From positions 248,001-312,000 of the forward strand of contig JAGTXX020000012.1 in assembly GCA_019044685.2 (NCBI GenBank): DNA of 64,000 nucleotides. Reading direction: 5' to 3'. The stretch comes from Nannochloris sp. 'desiccata'. Taxonomy: Eukaryota > Chlorophyta > Trebouxiophyceae > Chlorellales > Chlorellaceae. Below the pieces are notes generated by a model. It did no database searches and was not told the DNA's origin. It saw only the letters and a program-made list of their open reading frames with translations. This document shows, one piece after another, positions 1 through 10,909 of this stretch; positions within the stretch are counted from its first letter, which is position 1; each line of letters starts with the position of its first letter. The translations under genes and the position numbers were made by a program.

Positions 1-609
1 ATAAATCAAATACCTCTGAGAAACACAGTAGGCCCCTGGGAAACAGGACGATGCCCGCTCTCAGATCAACTTCATGGTTGTGATCTTCACCGCCATGAAT
101 AACCGACTGTTGGTTCTGTTGGACAGCAGACACCATCCAATGCAATGCGGCTTGATACGCCCCAGAAAAAGATAGCGACAGATGCGATTTATATTATGGC
201 GTGTTGCCAAGAGAAGGGGTTCTTTGGCGTCAAAGTCCCTCAGAAACTTGTCCAGCCACCGCTACCACTTGGCAACAATCAGCCTTAGCTAAGCTTTGCA
301 TACATTACGGAAGAGTTAGCTATCCTGCCATTTTCTGCAAGATAATTAACAGGTTAATACTGAACTAACATTATTTACATGACTTACAATAAAGATGATG
401 ATCCTTTCTTACACAGTAGGTTAAAAACAAATCCTAGCATTTAAAACCGAGCCCTTCAGATCCAGGTATCCTAGGCGCTCTTTAATTTAAGAGAATGTGC
501 ATGAGCAAGTGAGTAACTAAAAGATGCGACGGGGACCAGAGGGCCAAAGTACTATCGCCCAGTGGGGCATACTTTGGCCACGGCACCACCGCTGGGCAAA
601 AGAAATTAA
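1..609. other. Gene-free left edge
   Basis: No open reading frame of note and no recognisable RNA gene were seen here. The stretch lies beyond the 3' end of the minus-strand LINE. The only structure noticed is a hairpin-forming inverted repeat near 542-581: ggccaaagta and its exact complement separated by about 19 bases. It may hold decayed repeat sequence. Confidence 0.5.
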
Positions 610-674
610 TTAAGGCACTAGTTAAACGGATTATTATTATTTAATTGTACCAATCCATAGTGGAATAACCATGA

Positions 675-3600
675 TCAAGTGGGTGGTGGCACCACCCGCA
701 GGGTACTGTAGTCAAGGGGGGATATTAAGGGGTGTGTGGGGGGAATATCTTTCACCCAAGGTGGTGAGGGGTGAACGGTGACATAGTCAGCCAAAAGTTC
801 CCAAAAGTAGGTAATAACATGTCTTGTAATTAGTTGCTGACGTTCAGCAAAAGGTGGGATAGGGGTAGAGCTTTTCTTTGGGTGGGTGTAGACATATGCC
901 AGTTTTCTGGCGCTATCTAGTGCAGCCACCACTGCAACACACACCACCGACCAGACTGATGATGAAATTCCAGCCATGGGGCGAGCCAACCAGATATTAT
1001 CTCGAGTAATTTGTGTATTAGTTAGTGTATTAATGCGTGCCACCAGGTTTTGAACAGCAGGACAGTCCCAGAAATGGTGTTTTATATCCGGGCGGTCTGT
1101 GCCGCAGCAACCACATGGGTCATCTTTGTGCAGCCGTGCCGCTGTGGGCAGGCCATTATAGACTAGTCTCCAAAGGGGTTCTTTATATTTATTATTCCAT
1201 CGTATCCTATGGGCCCGACGGAGCATGCTACAAACAGCTTTGGTAGCTGCGTCAGCATTTTCTGCACTTTGATAACAATTTTCTGTGCCTTCGGCCAACG
1301 CTACATATTGGAGTAATCTGTCACGTCGTCCTTTGACGGGCTGTACATTTCCATTTAGACGCATTTGTCTACGCTCTTCGCTTCCTCTCCATTCTGTTTG
1401 CTCCTGTAAAGACAGAAGCAGGTCCGTAGCAGATTTAACTGAGAGCTTGGTGAGGCGGATAGGTCCGCCAGTAGGGCGTATCCAACCAACTGGCGCGAGC
1501 ATGGCTTTTTGGGAAGCCTTGACTCTATTTGAATTAGGTTGAATGATCTCATTGACGTTTGCAGGTATGTTTATATTATTATGCCTATAGGCCTCAAACG
1601 CGCTGTGAACCACGTGCCAAGCACCCATAAAGACCGGTGCCGGGAGACAGCCCCTCAGCTTATTGAGGGCGTGGAGGGCTGTTCCAGGGGCATTAAGGTC
1701 TGCATATGATGACAATGTGTAAGGAGGTTTAATCATGTGCAACGCCTGTGCCATACAGGCTGGGTTGCAGTTCATATGAAAGGCTAAGGTAGGAGGCAAG
1801 AGCGAGCTGGCCCAATGTTCTAATTGATGAATGAGCTATGTTGCTCAAAACCCTAGCCATCTGTTCTTCCAGGCAGTAGGTATTATTTTCGATTGTTTTA
1901 TAATGTGGTAAGTAGCCCCAAAGAGGAGCATCAAAGCACCACGGCCCCGGAGCAGGTAGAGCCTCCAGCATCTCTGGGGCAGGTAGCTCACGCAGAGCTG
2001 CCAAGCAGCAGCCAAGGTGGCCGCCTATCTCTAAATTAACTATACTAGTGCGATCCCACACTATAGTCCAGATGTCCAATCCTGCATCCTGTAGTAAATC
2101 TCTTGCTGCTGAGATCCAGGGTATAGTGGGGTCACCTGTGATTATTTTCAGTCCCAGCACAGCGTGTCTAGCTTGAATGTGCTGTTTCCAGGGAAAGGCT
2201 CCAAAACCTCCCTCTTCACGACGTCCAAATAGTATTTCCTGATGTAAACCTGCAAAGACGTGTTCAGGATCGGAGGGGGCTTGACCCCTGTCCACGAGTT
2301 TTGCAGTAATTTTGGTTAAGTGTTGTTGCTGCGCTATAGTAAGCAAACCACTATACTCAGCATGGTGAAGTAATCTTGTAACACCGTAGCAGCCTGTGGC
2401 ATGGGCTCTGCCAAAAATGGTGAAACGCCAATTGCTAATGGAGGAGTAGCTACGATCAAGTTTTGCTATCAGAGGTTCAAAGTTTTTAATAGGGTCTCCA
2501 GTAAACTGGGAAAATATAATGCCAAGGGCTTTGGCTGTGGGAGCCACAGGGATGCCATGCAGTTCTGTGGCTGCAGTAAAGGTAGGGTGAGCACCTATCT
2601 TCAAGATCTTGGTTTTTTCAACGTTGAGTTTCTGCCCAGATGCTTTTTCAAAGGTGCGCATGGTTTCAAGAAACTTTGGCACAGCACTCTGGTCAGGAAG
2701 AAAGACTTCGGCATCATCTGCAAACTGCGAGGCTGTGAATCGTCGGCCACGCACAGTGATCCCTATCTCCTGGTGTTTTAGTAGTCGCAACAGAGCTTCG
2801 GCTATGCAGAGGTATAACAGGGGTGCCAGGGGACATCCTTGTCGTACTCCTGCATAGAATGGTTGAGGTTCTGAAATAAAATTGTTGGTGATAGCTCTAG
2901 AATAAGTAGTGGTTGGCAGCAAGATTTCAACTAATGAAATGAAATCTTGGCCAAGACCCAGAGCTTCAAGGACTGCAAATAAAAAATTTCGGTCAATGGT
3001 ATCGTAAGCTTTCTCAAAGTCACAAAATACTGCTAATGCTGGCATATTAGCCTTTTTTAATAGCTTTGGCAATGTTTGTAGCAGCATAATAGAGTCACCA
3101 ATCGATCTATTATGGAGAAAGGCGGTTTGTTCAGGGCTGATTATATCCATGAGGCTAATGCCAAGCCTGTTGGCCAGCACTTTTGCCATCACTCTATAGT
3201 GCGTATTAAGCAAGGTAATGGGCCTATGGTTCTAGTGATTGTAATATCTCCAGATTTATGAATGAGTGTTATTAATCCTTCCAGAAAACCAGCTGGTGCG
3301 GTGCCAGTGGTTGCAATGGCTGTAAACAACCGAGTAAGGAAAGGTGCAAAGATTTCTGAATATATTTTGTAGATTTCTACTGGGATTCCATCAAGTCCGG
3401 GGGCCTTGCCATTGGGGCAGACCTTGAGAGCTTCTAAAATCTCAGCTTCATTGAATGTTTTATTGCCGAGTACCGTAGCCAAGTCGGTGGGTAGTTGCTG
3501 TCTTGCAGAGACAGCCCCAAGGACTTGTTGTTGGGCGATAGGGCAAGTATTTGGTTGTTTTGATACGTTTGCATAGTGTTTAGCTGCAACAGTGGCAGCA

Positions 3601-4892
3601 GCTGTTCTTACTACCACTCTCCCCAGATCATTCTTGAGACCGGGGATTGTTCCAGAAAAGGCAGGGCGACATAATGCTGCTGCTTTGCCTGCAGTAACTC
3701 GCTCGCCACGATGAATTTCCTTCCTATAGTTATGAATATCAGATGTTTCGCAGTGAGTATACCAAAGGCTCTGCCATTCTTTACGCTGTGACATCAACTG
3801 TGCAAGTATATGGTCATTGCCTCCCTGCTGGTATTGCTCACGAAGTTGTTGGAGATCTTTTTCTACTGATTCAAGTGCTTCTGGTTTATTAGCCCTTGAG
3901 GCGGCGTGAAGCCGACGGCCTAGAATTGCAATTTTATTCAAGGCCCCAGGTGTCCAATGGATAAGTTGATTCATTTCAGAAGGTGCGTCAGGCATGATCT
4001 GAGTAGCTCCTGCTAAAAAGAGATCATGTAGTTTAGGTACCTTCGTAAAACCCAGTCTCACACGAGGGCGCCCAGCGGCGCGTGGCACCCCAGATTTGCC
4101 GGCAAGGGTGATGTAGACTGGGTTATGATCAGAAGGTCCATGCTGCGAGGAAATATTGCTGTTAGATATATAGGGGAGTAGGGTATGTGAGGCATGAACA
4201 CGATCAATGCGACTGGCGGAGCGCTGATCCCTATGGAAGAAGCTGAACTCTCGCCGCCTTGGGTGTAGCCGTCGATAGGTGTCGGTAAAGGAGGAGAAAA
4301 GTGTTTTCCATGTAGTATGGGCAGGATCTCCATTAGATGAGTTACCACGATGGCGATCAACTGCTCTACATTCTACAAAGTTAAAGTCTCCAGCAATTAG
4401 GGTGGGCCTCTGAGGGTCCACTTCTGGCTGCAAAATTTGAAGAAAAGACTTTTGTTCTGTAGGATTATTGGGAAGGTAAACATTGATTAAGTCAAAGTCA
4501 TGCCCTGCCCATTTGATTCTTATTTTGATACCACGTCCTGGAGTATTGTTACAGATAGATTGTTCATCTAAAGCTTGTAAGATACCAGAGTCGAGTAAGA
4601 TAGCATCAATAGCAATACATACTCCAGCACTATTTCTAGTGCCGTGAGAAAAGAAAGTGAGCCAGCCAAGATCCAGCAGGTGTTCCCGCCAGTTCTCAGC
4701 TCTCTCAGAAGTAATAGAGTTTTCTAGGCTTGTATGTGTTTCTTGGAGGCAGACTATACCATAGCTGCAGTCCCTCCAAAGGCGTGCTGCCTTGCCAATT
4801 TTTTGACGATTGACAAGGCCACACAAGTTGTGGCTTCCAATTTTAAGGGCTGGAGCCTTTGCCCTTTGTTTTTTATTTGTTGATCTACGCAT
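675..4892 (-). pseudogene. LINE ORF2: endonuclease plus reverse transcriptase, two frameshifts
   Basis: The first segment (4892 down to about 3231) starts at ATG and carries an apurinic-type endonuclease domain, including the LQETHTS and AGDFNFVE motifs and a terminal SDHNPVYI-like motif, then enters the reverse transcriptase at APGLDGIPVEIY. The frame breaks near 3231, where one base appears to be missing in a short A run. The second segment, down to about 1800, holds the core RT motifs, including FDFEKAYD-like, GVRQGCPLAP and the catalytic FADD. A second break near 1800 moves the frame again. The last segment ends at 675 and carries a Cys/His knuckle of the zf-RVT type (CGCCG followed by HHFWDC). 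Identity as LINE ORF2 is firm; intactness is excluded by the sequence as given. Confidence 0.9.
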
Positions 4893-5119
4893 TACTGCGA
4901 AGTACTCGTTTTTGAACGAGTATTCCTTGATGCAGGAATTTTGCCAGCCGGGTCCCGAAGGGGAGCACCGCCGGCAGCATCACGAAGGGCGGCGGGGCCG
5001 CTCGGGCCAGCAAGGCCGCTGGCGCCATCTTGAGGCCCACCTTCGACATCAGTGCCTGGAATCTTGGCTGGACCATCGCTCTTGGGACCATTCTTGGTAT
5101 CAGGAGTGTTGCTAGCCAT
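4892..5119 (-). CDS. Candidate LINE ORF1, short, overlapping ORF2 by TAATG
   Basis: A 75-codon frame starts at ATG 5119 and its TAA stop overlaps the ATG of ORF2 (TAATG at 4890-4894). The product is rich in Gly, Ala, Pro and Lys, with no zinc knuckle or recognisable RNA-binding fold, and is much shorter than usual LINE ORF1 proteins. The frame stays open upstream to 5179 without another ATG. Stop-start overlaps of this form are known in some insect LINEs, where ORF2 is translated by termination-reinitiation. The same mechanism here is inference. The frame could instead be a truncated ORF1 remnant. Confidence 0.5.
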   Translation of the reverse strand: MASNTPDTKNGPKSDGPAKIPGTDVEGGPQDGASGLAGPSGPAALRDAAGGAPLRDPAGKIPASRNTRSKTSTSQ

Positions 5120-5297
5120 TTGCTTTTTAGTTTTCTTCTCTTCCGACTTATAGGAGGAAGGGCGTTGCAGAGCAAACACAGCTCTTGCCCCGGTAGTTAC
5201 AATAATAATAGTGAGAGAAATTGCGAAGACAGAAATGTAAAAAACTAGTTAAGCAAGTATACAATGAATATCAATCTATATGTTTGTATATGTACGC

Positions 5298-5524
5298 TTT
5301 TTTTTTTTTTTTTTTGCAAAGGCGGTGGCTGTTGGGTAATAAAGTGGTACAGGGAGGTGGGTGGGAATTAACTCTGATCAGTAACAACGCACAGAATGAC
5401 CAGCTAGACGCTGGATAGCTGACTATAAGCTGGTCGATTCAGAAAGCCCCAGCTTTCCTCCAGAAAGCCTCAATCTTTCTTCTCTTCCGACTTATAGGAG
5501 GAAGGGCGTTGCAGAGCAAACACA
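5298..5524 (-). mobile_element. Short poly-A element sharing the LINE 5' end (SINE-like or LINE-derived)
   Basis: On the minus strand this unit begins with the same 49 bases that begin the neighbouring LINE (5476-5524 versus 5132-5180). It continues into a 110-bp block (5365-5474) that recurs identically at 8038-8147, and ends in an 18-base A run (T run 5298-5315 on the plus strand). A shared 5' end, non-coding body and terminal poly-A fit a non-autonomous element mobilised by LINE machinery. No internal Pol III A/B boxes were recognised, so a tRNA-type SINE is unlikely. Borders are by eye. Confidence 0.55.
5365..5474 (+). repeat. 110-bp direct repeat, copy 1
   Basis: This block is identical, base for base by eye, to 8038-8147 in the same orientation. 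It contains short internal complementary words (agctgg and ccagct). It forms the body of the short poly-A element. Confidence 0.9.
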
Positions 5525-7088
5525 ACAGTTAAAGATGTATATTCAGTCCAACAGCCGAGCGGGGAGCTTCACGGAGCGTTTGTTTTCACGGAGGGTGACG
5601 GGAGGATAAGGGCGAGGGGCAGGCGCTGCTCTACTGCCGAGGTGACGACGATTGGGGGGAGCAGCGGGAAGGATCAATGGTTGAGGTTCGCTGACAGCCT
5701 GGACGGTGCTGCTGCCGGAGTACCGAAAGAGCCCGACGAAACCCACGGACATCGATGTGACCAGCATATGGTCCTGTAGGGTGGCTGTAGCGCCGCGGAA
5801 GCGGGAGGCCAGTTGCTGAAGGTGCACCGTTGTCGGTGGTGCCCTCTTCTTGATGGGCCTGGCCGGGATGCCCTTGGCCCATGGGTCTTGCGAGAATCTG
5901 TGCGGCTATCTCATCGGTGGTGGGAGAAGGTAATCCGCACATCTAATGGGGGGTGGAGATGGCATGCCGAAGTCCCAGCAGAACTGAAGTTGTTTTCTGT
6001 GATCTACAGATTTAACCAGCAAATCAGGTACAGCCGGATTGTCTGTTCGCCTGCGGGCACTGCTTGCATCTGGTGTTCGGTACAAAACGAGAAATAAGCT
6101 GCGGGGTGTAGCTCATATTTCTCTAGCGACGACGCTGCTCTGGAGCTTCTGATAGCTTGCAGCATTTGGATCAATTAGATGCGACACTTGTTCGTTAGCT
6201 GCCAGTGTGGGCGCTAATACTGCACGCTGAGCTGCTTCCCTAGTGAGAGTGTCGTCGGTAATAGGGAAAAGTTAGTGGAGACGGGCGGTCGGTGGAGACT
6301 CGTGGCTATGAGTGCGGAAATCAAGGCGCAAGATTGCTAAGACTTGCCAGTGTGGGGTACCTACAGCTCGCTGGTTACCGTGTTTCGGTCCTGGTAGGAA
6401 CATGTCGAGCTCTGTGGGGAATGAAAGCACTTCCACGACGTAAGGTTCAGCCCAATGTGAGCCATCGGGGAGAGGAGAAGAGGCCACCAGGGCCTCCCTT
6501 GCCAACGGGGGCAGAGCATTGTCGCCTGAGCGTTGCAGAGGCTGAGATGCCTGATGACTTGGCCTATTAGGCCGAACGTAGGGTTAATCCAGCAGTGCTC
6601 TCCTGCCCAGACCTGCGTGAAAGCGACGGTGGGGCGCTTTGCTACTGCTACTGTTAATAGCGCCTGTTTGGAGGAGGGATGTTACCGCGGAAGAAATGAA
6701 GGGTTTAGGGTTGTGCGCTGCACCTGTGGCGGTGGCAATTTCTGCAAGAAAAAAAAAACTGAGTCCTCTGTGGGGAGCTCTGGATAAGGAGGTGTAATTC
6801 TGAAGAATAAAATTGGGGGGTTTAGGAAGGGTTACATTGTTTGTGCATACAAGCAATGACCGGAGAATACGCTGCCAGTGAGAGGTGGCGTTTCGAGAGA
6901 TTCATTTTTTTTTTTTTTTTTTAAGAAATTGCTAGCTCAATAGCGCATCTCGCTGGAGTTGAGACCGGCTCCCTGCCCGTGGGCAGGCTTAGTACAGCTT
7001 TGCCGCGCCTGTCTTCTTGTGTGGGTACTTCTCCCAGCAATCCTCAGGTTTGTGGTTAGGCTTATCACAATGGGGGGCAAAGGGACTG
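5525..7088. other. Repeat-like region without a convincing gene
   Basis: Only short frames on both strands occur here, with none carrying recognisable domains. A T run near 6907-6922 could be the poly-A tail of another minus-strand insertion. The base composition is more GC-rich than the following A-rich stretch. The position between two copies of the 110-bp repeat suggests degenerate mobile DNA, but no element was identified. Confidence 0.4.
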
Positions 7089-7961
7089 CTAAAGGTCTGA
7101 TCCCGAGGATTCGTCACTGTCATGGTGGTGTCGTTTCCTCTGGGCCGTGGTGCGGGCCGCTCTCGCTTCTTCTTGTTCCGTTTCCTGAACCATGCTATTC
7201 AAGCGGTCTTGGAATGCTGCATCATGATTCCAGTTGCCGACTATCAGGGACCTGTGCAGTCGCCTGGCTACTGCTGGGTTGCTGATGTTGACGCGGTCAA
7301 TACGCAAGAACTTCTTGACGATGTCGATCGCTGCAGCACAGGGGAGAGCAAAGCAGGGTGTGAGTCTGCTGCATGTCCGTGACTTAGGAACGGAATTCTT
7401 CGGTACTCGGGGACCGAATGCTGCCAGTTATGAGGAACTGGGGCGTCTGTGGCGCCTAAAGCTCTGGTGCGCAGGGCACTTAGGTTGGTTGCTGGCTGTG
7501 GCAGCTACTGCAGTGCAGAGCATTGATTCGTCGGTGCTGTGGACCGGACGTGGCCCATAGGGAGGCCTAGACTTGCGTCTCGGAGTGTTTTACTCCGTAT
7601 ACGGGAATGGGAGTAAGGGCTTACCTGAAGACAAATGGCCATCGATAGCAGCCTGTAGCGACGCAATTGAATGGTCGTTTGCGGAGAGCTGGTTCGTCCG
7701 CATCTGGGCCTTGGCGACGTTCTCCAGAACGTCAGCGAGACCTGTGACCCTGTCTAAGAAGGTCTCTTCCCTGATCTGCTGCAGATCGCGCTGAGTAGGG
7801 AGTTCGCCTCGAATGGCGTCTGGAAGCTGTGATGTGTGGATCTCTGGTAGGACCTCCAACATCTCCAGTTCCTCGTCCTCGGAGGGTGACTGGGCGCCTC
7901 TCTGGGCTGCGTGCGTGGCTTGGGGCGCCTTAGTGGTGGACCTTCTTGGTTTTTTAGGCAT
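7089..7961 (-). CDS. Unrecognised two-exon protein, 192 aa, within the repeat region
   Basis: Exon 1 is 7961-7625 (ATG at 7961) and ends in CAG followed by GTAAGC. Exon 2 is 7330-7089 after a GCTGCAG acceptor. The join is in frame and gives 192 residues. The N terminus is basic (MPKKPRRS), followed by an acidic stretch, a helical segment, and a His/Asp/Ser-rich C terminus (RKRHHHDSDESSGSDL). No catalytic motif or known domain was recognised. It lies between two copies of the 110-bp repeat and starts beneath a telomere-like TTAGGG tract, so it could be a transposon-encoded accessory or gag-like protein or a host gene caught among repeats. The intron prediction rests on splice consensus and frame closure. 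Confidence 0.5.
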
Positions 7962-7965
7962 GATG

Positions 7966-7982
7966 TTTTAGGGTTAGGGTTA
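7966..7982 (+). repeat. Short interstitial TTAGGG-like tract
   Basis: Two to two and a half units of TTAGGG occur just upstream of the minus-strand ATG at 7961. The tract is too short to be a telomere. It could be a telomere-capture scar or chance. Confidence 0.4.
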
Positions 7983-8037
7983 GTAGGATTCAAAATTGAA
8001 AACTACCGGGGTAGGAACTGTGGATGCCGGGATTAGA

Positions 8038-8147
8038 GAATTAACTCTGATCAGTAACAACGCACAGAATGACCAGCTAGACGCTGGATAGCTGACTATA
8101 AGCTGGTCGATTCAGAAAGCCCCAGCTTTCCTCCAGAAAGCCTCAAT
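8038..8147 (+). repeat. 110-bp direct repeat, copy 2
   Basis: This copy is identical to 5365-5474 and in the same orientation. Here it lacks both the LINE-like 49-bp segment and the poly-A tail, so it is not simply another copy of the short element at 5298-5524. Confidence 0.9.
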
Positions 8148-8187
8148 TTTTCTTTGCTCTCTTTTTTTGGCGTTTGTTGTTCTCGCC

Positions 8188-8887
8188 ATGTGCAGCTTGT
8201 TGCCGGGTGGCTGTGCCACTTTTAAGAAACAGGAAGAAGATCTGACAGCTCAAGCTGCACAGCTAGAGAATCAAGAGAGCTACCAGCGAGAGAATCAAGA
8301 ATTGAAGACAGAACTTGAAGAGAAAAAAAAAGAGAAAAAACAACAAAATCGTACAATTGAAACGCGAAGTGGTTACGAAAAACGAAGACTACAATAGAGT
8401 AAGATCCAGAGAAAGAAGAACTGAAGAAAAACTGAAAACTTACCAAGACCAAGAAAAAGATTCTAAGAAGAAAGCAGAAGAAGAACGTCGCCGAGATCAA
8501 GACAGACACCACAATCACCGCTATGAGTCTATCAGCATCAATAAAAGACCCAGAGAAGATCTCCGTGATGGCAACAAAAGGAGTACTAAAAGAACCAAAA
8601 ATAACAATAACACCAGAAACAGGAGTGGTAACCTTAGCAAAGCCCCCCAAACCCTCGTCCCCCACCCCCGCAACGACGGGGTCTCTGGGTCCATAAGGAG
8701 CCCCAGTCGCAGTCCCCCTGCCCCTTCCCCACCGCCAACGAATTTTCAGGAGATTGACCATCCTTCCCAGCAGGAGCATGCTCCCTTTTTCGGGCCACCA
8801 ACCGACCCTCGCACACAGCCCAAGAAAAAACAAAATGACGAAGAGCACGAAGAAGGGGAGTACCCTACGAAGAAGAGCGCTTTCTGA
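8188..8887 (+). pseudogene. Lys/Glu-rich coiled-coil ORF with a frame change at an A run
   Basis: An ATG at 8188 opens a frame encoding a Gln/Glu/Lys-rich coiled coil. It runs into A tracts at 8323-8331 and 8335-8340. The same style of sequence continues in the next frame until 8887, through an Arg/Lys/Asn-rich segment, a Pro-rich segment (PAPSPPPTN) and an acidic end (EEHEEGEYP). Composition is continuous across the shift, so the two halves look like one protein broken by a one-base slip in the A run, or read by programmed frameshifting. No domain was recognised. Its position directly after the 110-bp repeat suggests a transposon ORF1-like protein, but a host gene remnant is possible. Confidence 0.4.
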
Positions 8888-9775
8888 TATTTCTTTCCCT
8901 GAAAAACTAAATAAACAAATTATTCAGAAAAATGAATGTATAGAAAGAAGGATTTTATCTGCACTAATTAACCAAGGCGCTGAGTCCAGAGCAGAGATCC
9001 TAGGGCACTGCCGCCAAATTGGCATCACCGCCTGCAAGATTACGATAATAATTTCAGCGCTAAAAATTAATATTATTTTACAAATATCTATATTCTTTTA
9101 TATTTATACAAATATATCTTCCATGCGCTCGTCTTGTCTATTCAAAGAAGAATCATCGGTATATCACTACTATTATGTAAATTAGCTATGATATGTATTC
9201 AAACAATTAGTGTTCTCGACGAGAGAATGAAGTTTTAAAAAGAAAGAAAAAGAAGAGTATCCATTGCAAAGTATGTTTCTGAGGCGCAGCAGAGGGATGG
9301 CTGGGGTAAGGGGAAGAGAAAAGAATAGAAAAGAAGATCAGAGGCTAGTATTCAATCATTCATTAATCATTCATAGTCATATCAATCAATCAGAAAGGGA
9401 ATAATTCGGAAAAATAGAGGATGCGGGTGAAGAAAACAAATGAACAGATATGCTGTTGGAGACAAAGAAAGACAGAAAGAATCGTATTAAAAAAAAAAGA
9501 GAAAGGTGGATTAGGATGTTTATGAAAAAAGAATACGTATTCAAGGTGTATTTCTATATATTCATTCCAGAGAAAAAGAAAGGGAGAAAAGAAAGTATTG
9601 CTCCAAAAGGTCTCCATAAGAATATTGAGGCCATTATTTTGTAAGTCAGACCGATAAATTCAACTAAGAAGTTCCATCATAGCTATAGGTGGCAAAAATT
9701 ACGACATTAAGAGGAGACTCCGGGTGATTTTTGGAAGAAAAAGACGGGACTCTATAGAAAGAAAAAAGGAAGTAC
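8888..9775. other. A-rich intergenic stretch
   Basis: The region is strongly A-rich on the plus strand, with many GAAAG-type purine tracts and a small AATCATTC repeat near 9354-9376. No supported gene, tRNA or repeat family was seen. Confidence 0.5.
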
Positions 9776-10535
9776 TTACTTTCTATTTAAAAAGTACAAA
9801 GGAATATCTTCATCGTCGTCATCATCCTCATCGATTCCTTGTAAAATAGTCAAACTATCCGATTGAAAATCAATAGGAAACACTTGACGAACAAACTTTT
9901 GATTGAACACAGCATCCAAAGCGGCGTCCAGAGCTCCGTCAACATTCCGATCAGTGAGAGCTCCAGCCGAGCGGGATTGGCTGGTTAATGATGCGAGAAT
10001 AGGTTCAAGTAACGTGCGTCCAAGTTTCATAGGAGAAGCATACGCCAATGCAACCGAGCATGCGACCAAGCCTGCAACCAAGAAAGCGAAATTACCGACA
10101 CTGTCTGAGCACACGCCGCCAAAGATTCCGACAGTGGCATTTTGAGGGAGGAACAGTTCAGCAGAAAAGGCTAGCGCGAAACCAATCATCGCGCTTCTTC
10201 CAGCGGCTTGTTCAAAGGCAGTGGTGAGAGCCTGCAAAGAGAAAGTGAGGAAAAGAGTGAGGCTAGGGCTTTATGACAGAATTGACGCCAGGCGCCAGAT
10301 TGCATAGAGCCACACATACCTGAATTTCAACCAGCTCGCTAAGGAGGGGCAAAACACGTTTCTCAACATCGTTAAAAGGTGCTGGAGCGAGCCGAGAGCT
10401 TGGAGACGCTTGGCTCTGTGCAGCGTTGCAGACGAGCATCACTGGGGATCGATGGAGTACGCGAGAAGCGCTGTTCTGGGCACTCAGACGTGCGCTAGGA
10501 GCTGATCTCAATGTGATCTGCTTGCTTTGCAACAT
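9776..10535 (-). CDS. LHC-like / one-helix type chlorophyll-binding protein, plastid
   Basis: Exon 1 is 10535-10320 and exon 2 is 10231-9776, joined in phase 0 across CAG|GTATGT and TTTGCAG|GCT, giving 223 aa. The N terminus is Ser/Ala/Arg-rich without acids, as in plastid transit peptides. At residues about 78-96 lies FEQAAGRSAMIGFALAF, matching the ExxxGRxAMxGF chlorophyll-binding motif of the light-harvesting superfamily. A second hydrophobic helix (NFAFLVAGLVACSVALAY) follows without the motif. The C terminus is acidic (DEDDDDDED). Proteins with a single motif helix belong to the stress-induced LHC-like group (OHP, SEP, LIL types), which bind pigments in thylakoids for photoprotection. 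Which subfamily is not decided. It is divergent from the SpoU gene, with 374 bp between starts. Confidence 0.75.
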
Positions 10536-10909
10536 GGCGGAAACTATAAAGGACACGTTTTTAGAGTTTCGTCTTCGTTTCAATTTAATCGGAAGTTTAA
10601 ATAAACCAGGTGTTTATGAACTTTCAGTTGTCGCAGGAGCCTCGCAACAAAGATTTAGACTTTGTGGGTAAGATTGGAATATACAGAACTTTGGTATGTG
10701 AGCAACTAATATGTGTATCCATATTTGTGGTGTCCTCCGACAAGAATTTGAATTTGTTTTGGCGCCATTGAAGCCAAGGTGAATTTTTACAAATACATTG
10801 GCCTTAAGTGAAATCAATGCATACATAGAATAGTAATGAAATTAGTTGCAGCGCCTCCGCTCAGCTAGCTTGAAGCAACACAAGTAATCTGCGCGCATGC
10901 TTTTCCAAG

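Larger units (their letters stand above)
610..5180 (-). mobile_element. LINE-type non-LTR retrotransposon, near full length, inactivated
   Basis: On the minus strand this reads as a complete LINE: 5' leader from about 5180, a short ORF1, an ORF2 with endonuclease, reverse transcriptase and a C-terminal zinc-knuckle region, and a 3' tail of TAA-like repeats near 635. ORF1 and ORF2 overlap as TAATG. The 5' border is inferred because a 49-bp segment (5132-5180) recurs at 5476-5524 and both copies stop matching at the same base. ORF2 is interrupted by two frame changes, so the copy cannot make an intact polyprotein. No RNase H domain is visible, unlike the second LINE near 22.8-24.1 kb, so the two belong to different families. 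Target-site duplications were not found by eye. Confidence 0.88.

Noticed and set aside
6933..6990. tRNA-like TAGCTCAATAGCGC word near 6933
   Set aside because: No matching T arm, acceptor strand or anticodon stem could be found on either side, in normal or permuted order.
7966..7982. A telomere or chromosome end
   Set aside because: Only about two TTAGGG units with unrelated sequence on both sides.
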